A DNA stretch of 64,000 nucleotides, taken from NCBI GenBank assembly GCA_031264105.1, contig JAISEM010000024.1:1-64000 (forward strand), in the 5' to 3' direction. A program made the translations under genes and the position numbers. Source of the stretch: Endomicrobium sp. Its GTDB lineage: Bacteria > Elusimicrobiota > Endomicrobiia > Endomicrobiales > Endomicrobiaceae. Positions within the stretch are counted from its first letter, which is position 1. Each line of letters starts with the position of its first letter. The notes beneath the pieces were generated by a model. That model was given only the letters and a program-made list of their open reading frames with translations. It was not told the origin of the DNA and made no database searches. Below, one piece after another: positions 53,997-63,997 of this stretch.

Positions 53997-54947
53997 CTAA
54001 TGTCTAATATCTGTTTGAACTTTTTCAGCGTTTATTTCTAACATCTTTGAAATTGGCGTATACGCTTTTTGCCTGATATTGTCTGGTACACAGACAATGT
54101 TTTTTATATTAACAAGTACATCGTAGACTTTTTCCAGCGTTATTTTTTTCATATTAGGACATACAGCAAGATCTGTCGGTGCATAAAATTTTTTGTCAGG
54201 ATTATCTTTTTGTAGTTTATGCAAGATCCCTGTTTCTGTGCATATTATAAATTCCTTACACGCGCTTTCTTTTGCGCGTTTACACATGCCTCCTGTAGAC
54301 AAAACATAATCGGCCAACTCAAGAACTTCAGCCCTGCATTCAGGATGGGCTAAGATTTCTGCTTTAAGATATTTATTTTTAATTGTTTTTACATGTTCAG
54401 GTAAAATAAAATTATTATGGGTAGGGCAAAACCCATCCCAAATATTCATTCTTATTCCAGATACTTTTTGGATGTATCTTCCTAAATTTCTGTCAGGCGT
54501 AAAGATAATATCAATATTATTGCCTAAATTTCTAACCACGCTTTTTACGACATTTATGGCATTTGAAGATGTACAGCATATGTCGCTTTCGGCTTTTACT
54601 GCCGCAGAAGTATTTACATAAGACATAACTATTGGATTTCTAAACCTTGACTTAAACTCTTTGAGTTTTTCCACATTTACCATGTCTGCCATAGGGCACC
54701 CTGCTTGCATATCTGGTATCAAAACTTTTTTTTGAGGGTTAATAATAGATGCTGTTTCTGCCATAAAATGTACGCCGCAAAATACAATAACCTCTTCTTT
54801 TGTTTTAGCTGCTTTTCTGCTTAGTTCTAAAGAATCTCCGACAAAATCAGCTATATCGTGTATTTCTGGCTGTTGATATATATGCGCTAAAACTACTGCA
54901 TTTTTTTCTTTTTTTAAAATATTTAAGTTTTGAATAATATCTTTCAT
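53997..54947 (-). CDS. nadA: quinolinate synthase NadA
   Basis: The 316-residue protein has AVVLAHIYQQPEIHDIADFVGDS, FCGVHFMAETASI, PDMQAGCPMADM, CCTSSNA, HPECRAEVLELAD and TGGMCKRAK, which include the three cysteines that hold its 4Fe-4S cluster. It condenses iminoaspartate with dihydroxyacetone phosphate to quinolinate for NAD synthesis. nadB and nadC are not in this window. It lies downstream of metW on the same strand after a 42-base gap. Confidence 0.95.
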   Translation of the reverse strand: MKDIIQNLNILKKEKNAVVLAHIYQQPEIHDIADFVGDSLELSRKAAKTKEEVIVFCGVHFMAETASIINPQKKVLIPDMQAGCPMADMVNVEKLKEFKSRFRNPIVMSYVNTSAAVKAESDICCTSSNAINVVKSVVRNLGNNIDIIFTPDRNLGRYIQKVSGIRMNIWDGFCPTHNNFILPEHVKTIKNKYLKAEILAHPECRAEVLELADYVLSTGGMCKRAKESACKEFIICTETGILHKLQKDNPDKKFYAPTDLAVCPNMKKITLEKVYDVLVNIKNIVCVPDNIRQKAYTPISKMLEINAEKVQTDIRH

Positions 54948-54993
54948 TTTATCTTTCCGTATATAATATGTTTATTTTTTTTTGGTTAAGCTG

Positions 54994-55590
54994 TTATCTT
55001 GTGATGAACAATACTGCAGTTTGAGCAAAAAGATTTGGGAAAAGCCTAACTTCTTTTCCAGCTCTATAAAAAAATTTATGAACAACTTTATGTTTTTTTT
55101 CAAAACAGAATGTTTCAAAGTCTTTTATACTCAAAAATCTTAAGTTAGGAGAATTATACCATTGATAAGGAAGAGTCTTGGTAACTGGAGAATTCCCTAA
55201 AAGAAGATCTCTTCTAGCCGTAATATATGCAAAATTAGGAAAACCTATAATAATTGTCTTAGTCAGTTTAAAACATTCTTCAATTACAAAGTCTATTCTT
55301 TTTACTTCTTGCAAGCTGTTATGTAAGATTATATAGTCAAAACTTTTTGGAGGATATGCTTCTATCCCTCCTTCTATGTCTGAATGAAAAACCGTCAAAC
55401 CTTTTTCAACGCAAGCATATATAAGACTGTTGTTTAATTCTATTCCTTGAACATTTGCATTTTTTGTTTTTACAAGATAGTACATTAGGCTTCCATCTCC
55501 ACAACCTAAATCTAAAACTTTTGCGTTTGGTTCAATAGTAGAAGCTATTTTTTTGTATTCAGCGGGAATATTTGTCAAAATGTCAGTCAT
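54994..55590 (-). CDS. metW: methionine biosynthesis protein MetW
   Basis: From ATG 55590, with GAGG upstream, come 198 residues. The methyltransferase-like fold shows VLDLGCGDGSLMYYL, GIELNNSLIYACVEKG and SFDYIILHNSLQEVKR, then FPNFAYITARRDLLLGNSPVTK, typical of MetW. It overlaps the metX stop by 8 bases, the standard metX-metW arrangement, and MetW is thought to be required with MetX for homoserine acylation in some bacteria. An upstream in-frame codon at 55617 is unlikely to be the start. Confidence 0.93.
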   Translation of the reverse strand: MTDILTNIPAEYKKIASTIEPNAKVLDLGCGDGSLMYYLVKTKNANVQGIELNNSLIYACVEKGLTVFHSDIEGGIEAYPPKSFDYIILHNSLQEVKRIDFVIEECFKLTKTIIIGFPNFAYITARRDLLLGNSPVTKTLPYQWYNSPNLRFLSIKDFETFCFEKKHKVVHKFFYRAGKEVRLFPNLFAQTAVLFITR

Positions 55591-56713
55591 ATAAAACCTC
55601 TTTAGAAACTTTTTCAAGAAAATGTATAACCAGCTTTGTTTGGTTTTTTATTTCAACTAAGAAAGAGTCGTGCCCATAAGTTGATTTTATTTCAACATAT
55701 GTTGTGTTATATCCTCTTAAAGTTAAATGTTTTACTATGTTTTCCGATTGATAAGGAGGGTAAAGCCAATCAGAAGAAAAAGATATGACCAAAAATTTAA
55801 TGTCTTTGTTTTTAGCATTAGGTAAAAATTTATTTCCTGATACGTCAAAATAATCCATAGCTTTTGTAATATAAAGATATGAATTAGCATCAAATCTTTT
55901 TACAAAAGTATCGCCTCTGCATTTCAAATACCCTTCAACTTCAAAGTCTGAAGTAAATTTAAATGTATGGTCTTTATCTTTAAGATTTCTTGAAAATTTT
56001 TCCTGCATTGACTTATCGCTCATGTAGGTTATATGTCCTATCATTCTAGCTATTGCAAGACCTCTTTCGGGATGTGGTTGATTGTAATAATTTCCATTGT
56101 TCCAAGATGTGTCTGCCATTATAGATTGTCTTGCCACCTCATTAAATGCGATTTGTTGAGGATAATGTTTCATTGTTGTGGAAATAGGTATTGCCGAGCG
56201 TATTTTTTCAGGATACGAAACTGCCCATTGTAAAACCTGCATTCCTCCCATAGATCCTCCTGCTACTGCAAGGAGTTTGTCTATTTCAAGGGACTCTATA
56301 AGTTTTTTCTGGCAATGAACCATGTCTGCAATAGTCATTGTTGGAAAATCCAAAGCATAAGGGTTGTTTGAATTTGGATTTATAGATGATGGTCCTGTAG
56401 TTCCTGCGCATCCCCCCAAAACGTTTGAGCATATTACGAAATATTTGGAAGTATCAAAAGCCTTTCTATGCCCTATCATATTGCTCCACCAGCCCGGCTT
56501 TGCTTCATGTTCGCGAAATCCTGCGGCGTGAGCGTCACCTGAAAATCCGTGTGTTATGAGTATGGCGTTATTTTTTTTCTCATTTAATATGCCATAAGTT
56601 TCATATGCAATTGTAACATCTCCTAGCTGTTTTGTGGACTCAAGAATAACATTTCCAATTTTGCAATATTTGACAGTGGCTATTAAAGACGAATTTTCAG
56701 AATGTTCAGTCAC
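55583..56713 (-). CDS. metX: homoserine O-acyltransferase MetX
   Basis: The 376-residue alpha/beta hydrolase starts at GTG 56713 after AAGGA; a longer TTG start at 56749 lacks a ribosome-binding site. Motifs: ITHGFSGDAHAAG, PGWWSNMIGHRKAFDT, the nucleophile elbow GGSMGGMQVLQW, and SSDWLYPPYQSENI with YGHDSFLVE for the acid and His. It activates homoserine by acetylation or succinylation for methionine synthesis. It is coupled to metW, and metK lies at the window start. Confidence 0.94.
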   Translation of the reverse strand: MTEHSENSSLIATVKYCKIGNVILESTKQLGDVTIAYETYGILNEKKNNAILITHGFSGDAHAAGFREHEAKPGWWSNMIGHRKAFDTSKYFVICSNVLGGCAGTTGPSSINPNSNNPYALDFPTMTIADMVHCQKKLIESLEIDKLLAVAGGSMGGMQVLQWAVSYPEKIRSAIPISTTMKHYPQQIAFNEVARQSIMADTSWNNGNYYNQPHPERGLAIARMIGHITYMSDKSMQEKFSRNLKDKDHTFKFTSDFEVEGYLKCRGDTFVKRFDANSYLYITKAMDYFDVSGNKFLPNAKNKDIKFLVISFSSDWLYPPYQSENIVKHLTLRGYNTTYVEIKSTYGHDSFLVEIKNQTKLVIHFLEKVSKEVLYD

Positions 56714-56770
56714 GATTATTTCCTTAATATATATTACACTAGAAGACAACTCTATTTGATAATTATATAT

Positions 56771-57367
56771 TTATTTAAACTTTTTTTCTATAAAATATCG
56801 TATAAAAGAAGCAGTTTCATCTATACCTAATACAGAAGAATTTATACATAAATTATAAGACTGTGCTATGCTCCAAATTTTTTGCGTATAATAATTGTAA
56901 TACTTGGCTCTTTCTTTATCCGTATGATAAATAAGCTTTTCGGCTTTTTCATGTGAAATATTGCTTCTTAAACTTACCCTTTTTATTCTTTCTTCTATAT
57001 TGGCAGAAATAAATATGCTTATGCAGTTGAAGTGTTCTCTTAAAACGTAATCAGCGCATCTGCCAACAAATATTGCTGATTCTTTCCTTGCAATCTGCTT
57101 TATCACGTCGCTTTGAATTTTAAATAGTGAGTCGTCAAGTATTGGGTTTGCATTAAAGACATCCTCAAATAATTCAGCCGCTAAAAATTTTTTATATTCA
57201 TCGGCTTTTTCAAATAACGATTCTCCAAGCTTACTTTTCTTTGATGCTAGTTGTATGAGAGCTTTGTCATAAAATGGAATATTTAGGATGTGAGATAATC
57301 GTTCAGCTATCATAAGACCGCCGCTACCGTATTGTCTAGCAATTGTTATTGCAAATTTTTTTTCCAC
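56771..57367 (-). CDS. cytidylate kinase-like protein
   Basis: The 198-residue protein starts FAITIARQYGSGGLMIAERL, a P-loop variant of the cytidylate-kinase-like family (AAA_26), followed by IPFYDKALIQLA, AIFVGRCADYVLREH, IFISANIEERIKRVSLR and YYTQKIWSIAQSYNLCINSS. It is a nucleoside-monophosphate-kinase fold that is not Cmk itself; substrate unknown. It lies between metX and a MATE exporter on the same strand. Confidence 0.85.
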   Translation of the reverse strand: MEKKFAITIARQYGSGGLMIAERLSHILNIPFYDKALIQLASKKSKLGESLFEKADEYKKFLAAELFEDVFNANPILDDSLFKIQSDVIKQIARKESAIFVGRCADYVLREHFNCISIFISANIEERIKRVSLRSNISHEKAEKLIYHTDKERAKYYNYYTQKIWSIAQSYNLCINSSVLGIDETASFIRYFIEKKFK

Positions 57368-57389
57368 AGCAAAACCTCCTGTACTTACA

Positions 57390-58739
57390 TTATTCCATTT
57401 TTTTTAAAATTTTATGCTGATAGTGCATAACAATAATAGTTGCTATAAAAGCTCCAAAATCGGCAATAGGCATAGTAAGCCATACTCCAGTCACTCCAAA
57501 GTATCTTGGAATTATAAGTAGCAAGGGAATTAAAATTATTGCCTGCCTTGATAAAGATAGAATAATAGAAATATAAGCTTTGCCAATGCTTTGAAAGAAT
57601 GTTATAGCTACTGTTTGGAAGCCTACTAAACAGTAAGTCATAAGTACATATCGCATTCCAACAGATGTTACATCTATAAGTTCTCTATCTGAAGTAAATA
57701 AAGACGATACAGGCTGTGGGAATAATTCAGTAATTAAAGATCCGAGTGTCATAATACCTACCGCTATAATAGTTGTCTTTTTTAATACTTCTGTCACTCG
57801 GTGATAAAGTCCTGCTCCATAATTGTATCCGGCTATAGGTTGCATTCCTTGGTTTAATCCTAAAACAATCATAACAAGCACAAATAATATGCGGTTTACT
57901 ATCCCATATGCGCCGACTGCAAGATCTCCTCCGTATATGGAAAGATTTTTATTTATAAGTATTATAACTACGCAACTAAGCACGTGTAAAATAAAAGGGG
58001 AAAGGCCGATGGAAAAAATTCCTTTTATAATATTTGTCTTTAAAGAAAAGAATTTCTTTTGGAAATACATGAAACTGTCTTTTGTTGTAAAGAAATATAC
58101 TTGCCATGATAGTACAAGAGTTTGAGATATAACTGTAGCAAAAGCGCTGCCTCGTATTCCCCAGTCAAATTTAAAAATAAATAGAGGGTTAAGAATAAGG
58201 TTTATCAATATGGTTATAATAGTGGCGATCATTGCTTTTTTCGGATAGCCTTCTGATCGTATCAAAGCGTTAAGTCCCATATATGTATGGGTTATAATAT
58301 TGCCAATCGTAATAATAACCATGAAATCGTGAGCATGGGGGAGTGTTTTAGGGCTTGCTCCAAAAAAGATAAGTATTGGATCTAAAAAAAAAAGTACAGG
58401 CACAGAAAGCAAAATGCCAATTATTATGTTCAACAAAACAACATTGGCTAAAATATAATTTGCTGCTTCATAATCTTTTTGTCCAAGCCTTATTGAAAGG
58501 AGCGCTGCAGCTCCAACGCCTATTAGTGTTCCAAATGCTACGCTTAAATTCATTATTGGAAAAGTAATAGAGAGTCCAGACAGCGCGTCTACTCCGACGC
58601 CATGCCCTATAAATATGCTGTCTGTAACATTATAGAGAGAAGTTGCAAGCATTGCCACAATAGCTGGAAGAGCGTATTTTATTAAAAGCTTGCTTATATT
58701 TTCTGTGCCTAAACTTAAAGGGGTTGTTTCAGTTTTCAT
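57390..58739 (-). CDS. MATE family efflux transporter
   Basis: The 449-residue protein is almost wholly hydrophobic with about twelve membrane helices. Segments such as LLIKYALPAIVAMLATSLYNVTDSIFIG at the start, LGLNQGMQPIAGYNYGAG, LITELFPQPVSSLFTSD and VGFQTVAITFFQSIGKA are typical of the DinF/NorM-like MATE exporters, which use Na+ or H+ gradients to expel cationic compounds. It is 22 bases upstream of the cytidylate-kinase-like gene, so probably cotranscribed. Confidence 0.92.
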   Translation of the reverse strand: MKTETTPLSLGTENISKLLIKYALPAIVAMLATSLYNVTDSIFIGHGVGVDALSGLSITFPIMNLSVAFGTLIGVGAAALLSIRLGQKDYEAANYILANVVLLNIIIGILLSVPVLFFLDPILIFFGASPKTLPHAHDFMVIITIGNIITHTYMGLNALIRSEGYPKKAMIATIITILINLILNPLFIFKFDWGIRGSAFATVISQTLVLSWQVYFFTTKDSFMYFQKKFFSLKTNIIKGIFSIGLSPFILHVLSCVVIILINKNLSIYGGDLAVGAYGIVNRILFVLVMIVLGLNQGMQPIAGYNYGAGLYHRVTEVLKKTTIIAVGIMTLGSLITELFPQPVSSLFTSDRELIDVTSVGMRYVLMTYCLVGFQTVAITFFQSIGKAYISIILSLSRQAIILIPLLLIIPRYFGVTGVWLTMPIADFGAFIATIIVMHYQHKILKKME

Positions 58740-58778
58740 TTCCTTGTATCGTCCTAAATTATGTCTTTTTTGCAGTAT

Positions 58779-59716
58779 CTAAAACCCGCATTCTTTTATG
58801 AGTTTTTTTAATTTATAAGCTGAATTTTTTAGGGCTTTAAGCTCGTCTTGTGCAAATTCAACCTTCATAACTTGCCTTATTCCACTCTTATGTACAACTG
58901 CAGGTACGCTTAAATACACATCGCTTATTCCATAGTAATCCTCAAGAAGAGATGAAACAGGCAACACACTGTTTTGATCTCTTAAAATAGCTTTTGATAT
59001 TTTAGTCAACGATAATCCTATCCCATAAGAAGTCTCGCCTTTTTTCTCTATAATCTCATAAGCGGAATCTCTGACATCTTCAAATATTTCTTTAAGTTTG
59101 TGTTCTCCTTTTTCCTTATCTTGAATCTCAAAATAATCTTTAAAAAATACGTCTCCAATTATAGCTTTACTCCACATTGGAAATTCGCTGTCTCCATGTT
59201 CTCCAAATATAGATGCGTGTATGTTCCTTGAATCTACATTCAATTCTTTGCTGATTAAATATCTAAATCTTGAAGTATCAAGAACAGTTCCTGATCCTAT
59301 TACCTCTTGATAAGGTTTCCCTGATATTTTATATGTGATATAAGACAAAACATCAACAGGGTTTGTAGCAATTAGCATAATTGCTTTTGGCGAATGCTTT
59401 ACTATTTCAGGCGCTATTGTTTTAAAAATTTCTATATTGCCTTTAAGCAAATCTGTTCTTGTTTCGCCTGGTTTTTGTCTTCTGCCAGCTGTTATTACGA
59501 CTAAGTCGGAATCTGCAGTATCGGGATAGTCTCCGGAATATATCTTTATGGGTGCCACAAAAGGAGCGCCGTGCGAGAGATCCATGGCCTCGCCTTCTGC
59601 TTTTTTTTTGTTATAGTCTACAAGGACGATTTCCCGCCTATCATCATTGAATAAGCATAACGCATTCCAACATTTCCGCAGCCAACAATACAAACTTTTT
59701 GCGATAATTTTAACAT
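58779..59716 (-). pseudogene. ldh: L-lactate dehydrogenase, frameshifted near the N-terminus
   Basis: ATG 59716, after GGAGG, opens MLKLSQKVCIVGCGNVGMRY with the GxGxxG dinucleotide site but ends after about 33 codons. From about 59640 the remaining protein is in another frame: REIVLVDYNKKKAEGEAMDL, VVITAGRRQKPGETR, ATNPVDVLS, LDTSRFR and the catalytic GEHGDSEF. Gln in QKPGETR indicates lactate rather than malate. The join between MMIGG and REIVLV fits an 8-base deletion rather than a homopolymer slip. Without the NAD site the enzyme is almost surely inactive. Confidence 0.87.
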
Positions 59717-59757
59717 TTATAACCTCCGCTTTTATTATTAAAGAGCTTTGAGTTATC

Positions 59758-59787
59758 TTGTTTGAGTCTACAAAAGAATTGTATAAT
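59758..59787 (+). promoter_or_regulatory. promoter for the beta-barrel protein gene
   Basis: TTGTTT at 59758-59763 and TATAAT at 59782-59787 are 18 bases apart. The start of transcription would be near 59794, about 33 bases before the ATG at 59827. The -10 also sits in a small palindrome (AGAATT-GTAT-AATTCT). Confidence 0.5.
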
Positions 59788-59826
59788 TCTATTTCAATAT
59801 CATAGCATTTTTTAGGAATTTCAAAA

Positions 59827-61230
59827 ATGAACAGTTGTTTTATAAAACCTCTTAACTTTAAGCAATACTTTTTAATACTTTCAATTATCTTTTTCTTACA
59901 AATACCTGCAGTGAAAATATATGCTGCTGGAAATGATTATTCTTATTCCCAAGGTGTTGCTGCAAGCTTTGTTCTTTTAAATCAAGGGGCTGATATTGCA
60001 GCAGATAAAAGCGTAATGGATGCTGTTTCATCTGTGTCTCCAAATAGTACTGGCGGCCTTACTTTATTTGGAGCAGGATCTACTGGAGAATCCAAATATA
60101 AAACAGATTCTCAAGGTAATCGCGTTGATTTAGCTGCAACATCTTTAATTGTTGGATTAGCAAAAAGTTTTAATATTTATGTCGCAGAATTGGCGCTAGG
60201 GCCATTTTTTGAACATGGCTTAAGTTCTTATAATGGCTATAGCGATTCACCAAAACCTTCTTACGGACAATCTTATTATTATGGAGGTGGGTTGCTCGGA
60301 CATATTAATTTTAAAAACGTTTTTTACTGGGAATTTTCAGGCAGATTAGGGTTCAATCAAACAAACTTTGAAGCGTATTTAAATGATGTAAGTGTAACGT
60401 ATAATTACAGATCTTTATATAAAGGATGTCATTTAGGGGCAGGTGTTGCATTTAAAATAAGCAATATTTCAAAAATTGATACTTACGGAAAATATTTCTT
60501 TACTAATATTGGAAGTAAAGATATTAATTTAAATAATGGAAATATTTTTAGTTTTGAAGATATTAATTCCCGACGGCTACGAGTAGGTACGCGTTTGTCG
60601 TTTGTGTTTGATGCGCATACTAAAGCTTATTGTGGAGCAGCATGGGAATATGAGAAAGCAGGAATAGTTAAGATTAATAATTCTCAAGACGTATCTCCCA
60701 AAGTAGAAGGAGGAAGCGGTATAGGCGAGGTAGGCGTTTTAGATAGCTTTAAGGATTTTTATTTTGATTTAAGCGCGCAATTTTACGCTGGTGAGAGAAA
60801 AGGCGCGTCTGGAATGCTTAGAGTTTCCTTTGATTTATTTAGTCGCATAAATAGATTCTTAGGCTATTCAATTGAAAAATTCAATTCTGATAAAATTAAA
60901 AGATTCAGCAAGAGTTTTTCAATGTCAAAAAAAGATTGTTTTAACAAAACTATTGAGATATTAAAAGAGTTAAAAACAAGAATAACGCGTAAAAATTTTA
61001 AAAAGGGATACATAATAGCTTTTGATTTTGGTAAGAGTTTTGAGAACTGCTGTTTAGACTCAACAGAAGCAGCTGTTTTTATAACTGAAATAAACTCAGA
61101 TACCGTAAACGTTGAAGTTTGTTCAGATAATAGCGTTCTTGGCGCGACATTTGCTGCTAAATTTTTTGAATTGTTAGTTGAAAAACCTGACGATTTAAAC
61201 AAAGGTGCTGATAATAAAGCAAATGCGTAG
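59827..61230 (+). CDS. outer-membrane beta-barrel (autotransporter-type) protein with an extra C-terminal domain
   Basis: The 467-residue protein has a signal peptide (ending VKIYAAG). After a short linker (ADKSVMDAVSSVSPNSTGG) come about 300 residues of alternating strands such as VDLAATSLIVGLAKSF, YWEFSGRLGFNQTNFEAYL, HLGAGVAFKI, RLRVGTRLSFVF and FYFDLSAQFYAGER. Barrel and linker resemble the broken autotransporter at 47868-49905. Unlike an autotransporter it has almost no passenger and does not end in the barrel: residues from about 345 form a charged alpha/beta domain (KKDCFNKTIEILKELKTRIT, STEAAVFITEINSDTVNVEV). The role of this domain is unknown. Confidence 0.7.
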   Translation: MNSCFIKPLNFKQYFLILSIIFFLQIPAVKIYAAGNDYSYSQGVAASFVLLNQGADIAADKSVMDAVSSVSPNSTGGLTLFGAGSTGESKYKTDSQGNRVDLAATSLIVGLAKSFNIYVAELALGPFFEHGLSSYNGYSDSPKPSYGQSYYYGGGLLGHINFKNVFYWEFSGRLGFNQTNFEAYLNDVSVTYNYRSLYKGCHLGAGVAFKISNISKIDTYGKYFFTNIGSKDINLNNGNIFSFEDINSRRLRVGTRLSFVFDAHTKAYCGAAWEYEKAGIVKINNSQDVSPKVEGGSGIGEVGVLDSFKDFYFDLSAQFYAGERKGASGMLRVSFDLFSRINRFLGYSIEKFNSDKIKRFSKSFSMSKKDCFNKTIEILKELKTRITRKNFKKGYIIAFDFGKSFENCCLDSTEAAVFITEINSDTVNVEVCSDNSVLGATFAAKFFELLVEKPDDLNKGADNKANA

Positions 61231-61241
61231 AGGATGCAAAT

Positions 61242-62538
<1,297 letters not shown>

Positions 62539-62560
62539 AATATTATAAAAGTGATTTTCA

Positions 62561-63580
62561 ATGCCTATTTTAAAAATTCAAGATTTCAATAAATTAATAC
62601 AATCAAAAAAAACTTCCCATGTATATTTACTCGCAGGCGAAGAATCTTATCTTATAGATATGTGCCTTAACAAAATAGAAAAGATACTTGCTGTAGGTGA
62701 TTTAAATAGAGAAGTTTTTTATGCTTCTGACTCAAATTCTGCAGATATTCTAAATGCGATTCAGACATTTCCTTTTTTAAGCGATAGAAGGCTTGTTATA
62801 GTAAAAGACTTAAACAAGATGAAATCTGCAGATGCCGAGTGCATAATAGGATACTTATCAAATGTTGTTTCTACATCTTGCCTTGTTCTTGTCTATTTGG
62901 ATAGCTATAAAAAAGAAACCATATCAAAACGAAAAGAACTTATAAATACTTGTTTGTCTTCAAAAAATTGTGTCACAGTAGATTGCAGAAAACAATATGA
63001 AAATGAAGCTAAAGAATTTATAAAATCAGAGTTACAAAGCAGGGGAAAGTTTGCATCTTATAATTTGATTTCGACTATTGTTGAAGAAAACGGCGCGGAT
63101 TTATTGAACATTTCAAACGAAATAGAAAAATTATCTCTATATGTTGGAAAAAATAAAAAAGAAATTAGAGAGGAAGATCTAGAGAAAGTTGGAGGATATA
63201 CAAAAGAAGTAAATATTTATGCTTTGTCTTCTGATCTTGAGTCTAAGAACTTAAAACGTGCGGTATTTATTTTAGAAAAACTTTTAAATGAAGGCGAAGA
63301 ACCTGTAATGATACTTTCTGCAATATCTTCTTCAGTTAGAAAAATGCTAAATGCTAAGAGTATGTTAGAAGAACAAAATATGTCTACTTCTGAAGTTGCC
63401 TCAACCCTTAGAATACACAGCTTTTATGCCAGTGCATTTTTTTCAAATCTTAAAAAACATAACACGAAAACTTTAAAAGAAAGCTTAAAGATTGTGTTGC
63501 AGGCTGATATGTCTATTAAAACTGGCGGTAATGATGCAATGTCTGCTTTAGAAAAGACCGTATTGTTTGTATGTAAATAA
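62561..63580 (+). CDS. holA: DNA polymerase III subunit delta
   Basis: The 339-residue protein has the HolA pattern: SHVYLLAGEESYLIDMCLNK at the start, FPFLSDRRLVIVKDLNKM, LSNEIEKLSLYVG-like NISNEIEKLSLYVG, and a C-terminal helical domain with GEEPVMILSAISSSVRKMLNA and LQADMSIKTGGNDAMSALEKTV. It is the clamp-loader subunit that opens the sliding clamp. It faces rpsT across a shared hairpin, an arrangement often seen because the two are frequent neighbours. Confidence 0.9.
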   Translation: MPILKIQDFNKLIQSKKTSHVYLLAGEESYLIDMCLNKIEKILAVGDLNREVFYASDSNSADILNAIQTFPFLSDRRLVIVKDLNKMKSADAECIIGYLSNVVSTSCLVLVYLDSYKKETISKRKELINTCLSSKNCVTVDCRKQYENEAKEFIKSELQSRGKFASYNLISTIVEENGADLLNISNEIEKLSLYVGKNKKEIREEDLEKVGGYTKEVNIYALSSDLESKNLKRAVFILEKLLNEGEEPVMILSAISSSVRKMLNAKSMLEEQNMSTSEVASTLRIHSFYASAFFSNLKKHNTKTLKESLKIVLQADMSIKTGGNDAMSALEKTVLFVCK

Positions 63581-63592
63581 GAAATTATACAA

Positions 63593-63632
63593 ACAAGCGA
63601 CGCTTGTTCTAAAAAGAACAAGCGTTGCTTGT
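63593..63632. terminator. bidirectional terminator between holA and rpsT
   Basis: An 18-bp stem (63593-63610 with 63615-63632, one G-T pair) encloses AAAA and lies 13 bases after the holA stop and 15 bases beyond the rpsT stop. Its stem is the most G+C rich sequence nearby. Such a stem between convergent genes is probably used from both sides, although neither side has a perfect T-run. Confidence 0.75.
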
Positions 63633-63646
63633 AGCTACAAAAAAAT

Positions 63647-63928
63647 TTATTTCTTTATTTTAGATACAAGCTTTGACAATCTTGCTTTTTGGTTTGAAGC
63701 AGCTTTAAAATGAACAACGTTCTTTTTTGCAGCCTTATCCCACTCTGAAAAAGCTGCAGCTAATTGCTCTAAAGCAACTTTAATATCACCTTTTTTTACA
63801 GCTTCTTCAACTCTCTTTATTGAGGTTTTTATTTTACTTTTAATGCTGGAATTTCTTTCAGTTCTTTTCTCTGCTTTTCTTACTTCTTTAAGAGCAGATG
63901 TATGTCTACCGGTTTTAAGTTTTGCCAT
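63647..63928 (-). CDS. rpsT: 30S ribosomal protein S20
   Basis: The 93-residue basic protein starts MAKLKTGRHTSALKEVRKAE and contains IKSKIKTSIKRVEEAVKKGD and AASNQKARLSKLVSKIKK, the helical bundle of S20, which binds 16S rRNA early in 30S assembly. TCGGAGGAA precedes the ATG. A strong promoter lies just upstream. Confidence 0.96.
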   Translation of the reverse strand: MAKLKTGRHTSALKEVRKAEKRTERNSSIKSKIKTSIKRVEEAVKKGDIKVALEQLAAAFSEWDKAAKKNVVHFKAASNQKARLSKLVSKIKK

Positions 63929-63967
63929 TTAATATATTCCTCCGAAACTCGTTTACGACATAGTCCG

Positions 63968-63997
63968 ATTATACATAAAGTGTGGCAAATCAGTCAA
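63968..63997 (-). promoter_or_regulatory. rpsT promoter
   Basis: On the minus strand TTGACT (63992-63997) and TATAAT (63968-63973) are 18 bases apart, one mismatch from consensus, giving a leader of about 33 bases to the rpsT ATG. It is one of the best promoter matches in the window, as expected for a ribosomal protein gene. Confidence 0.65.
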
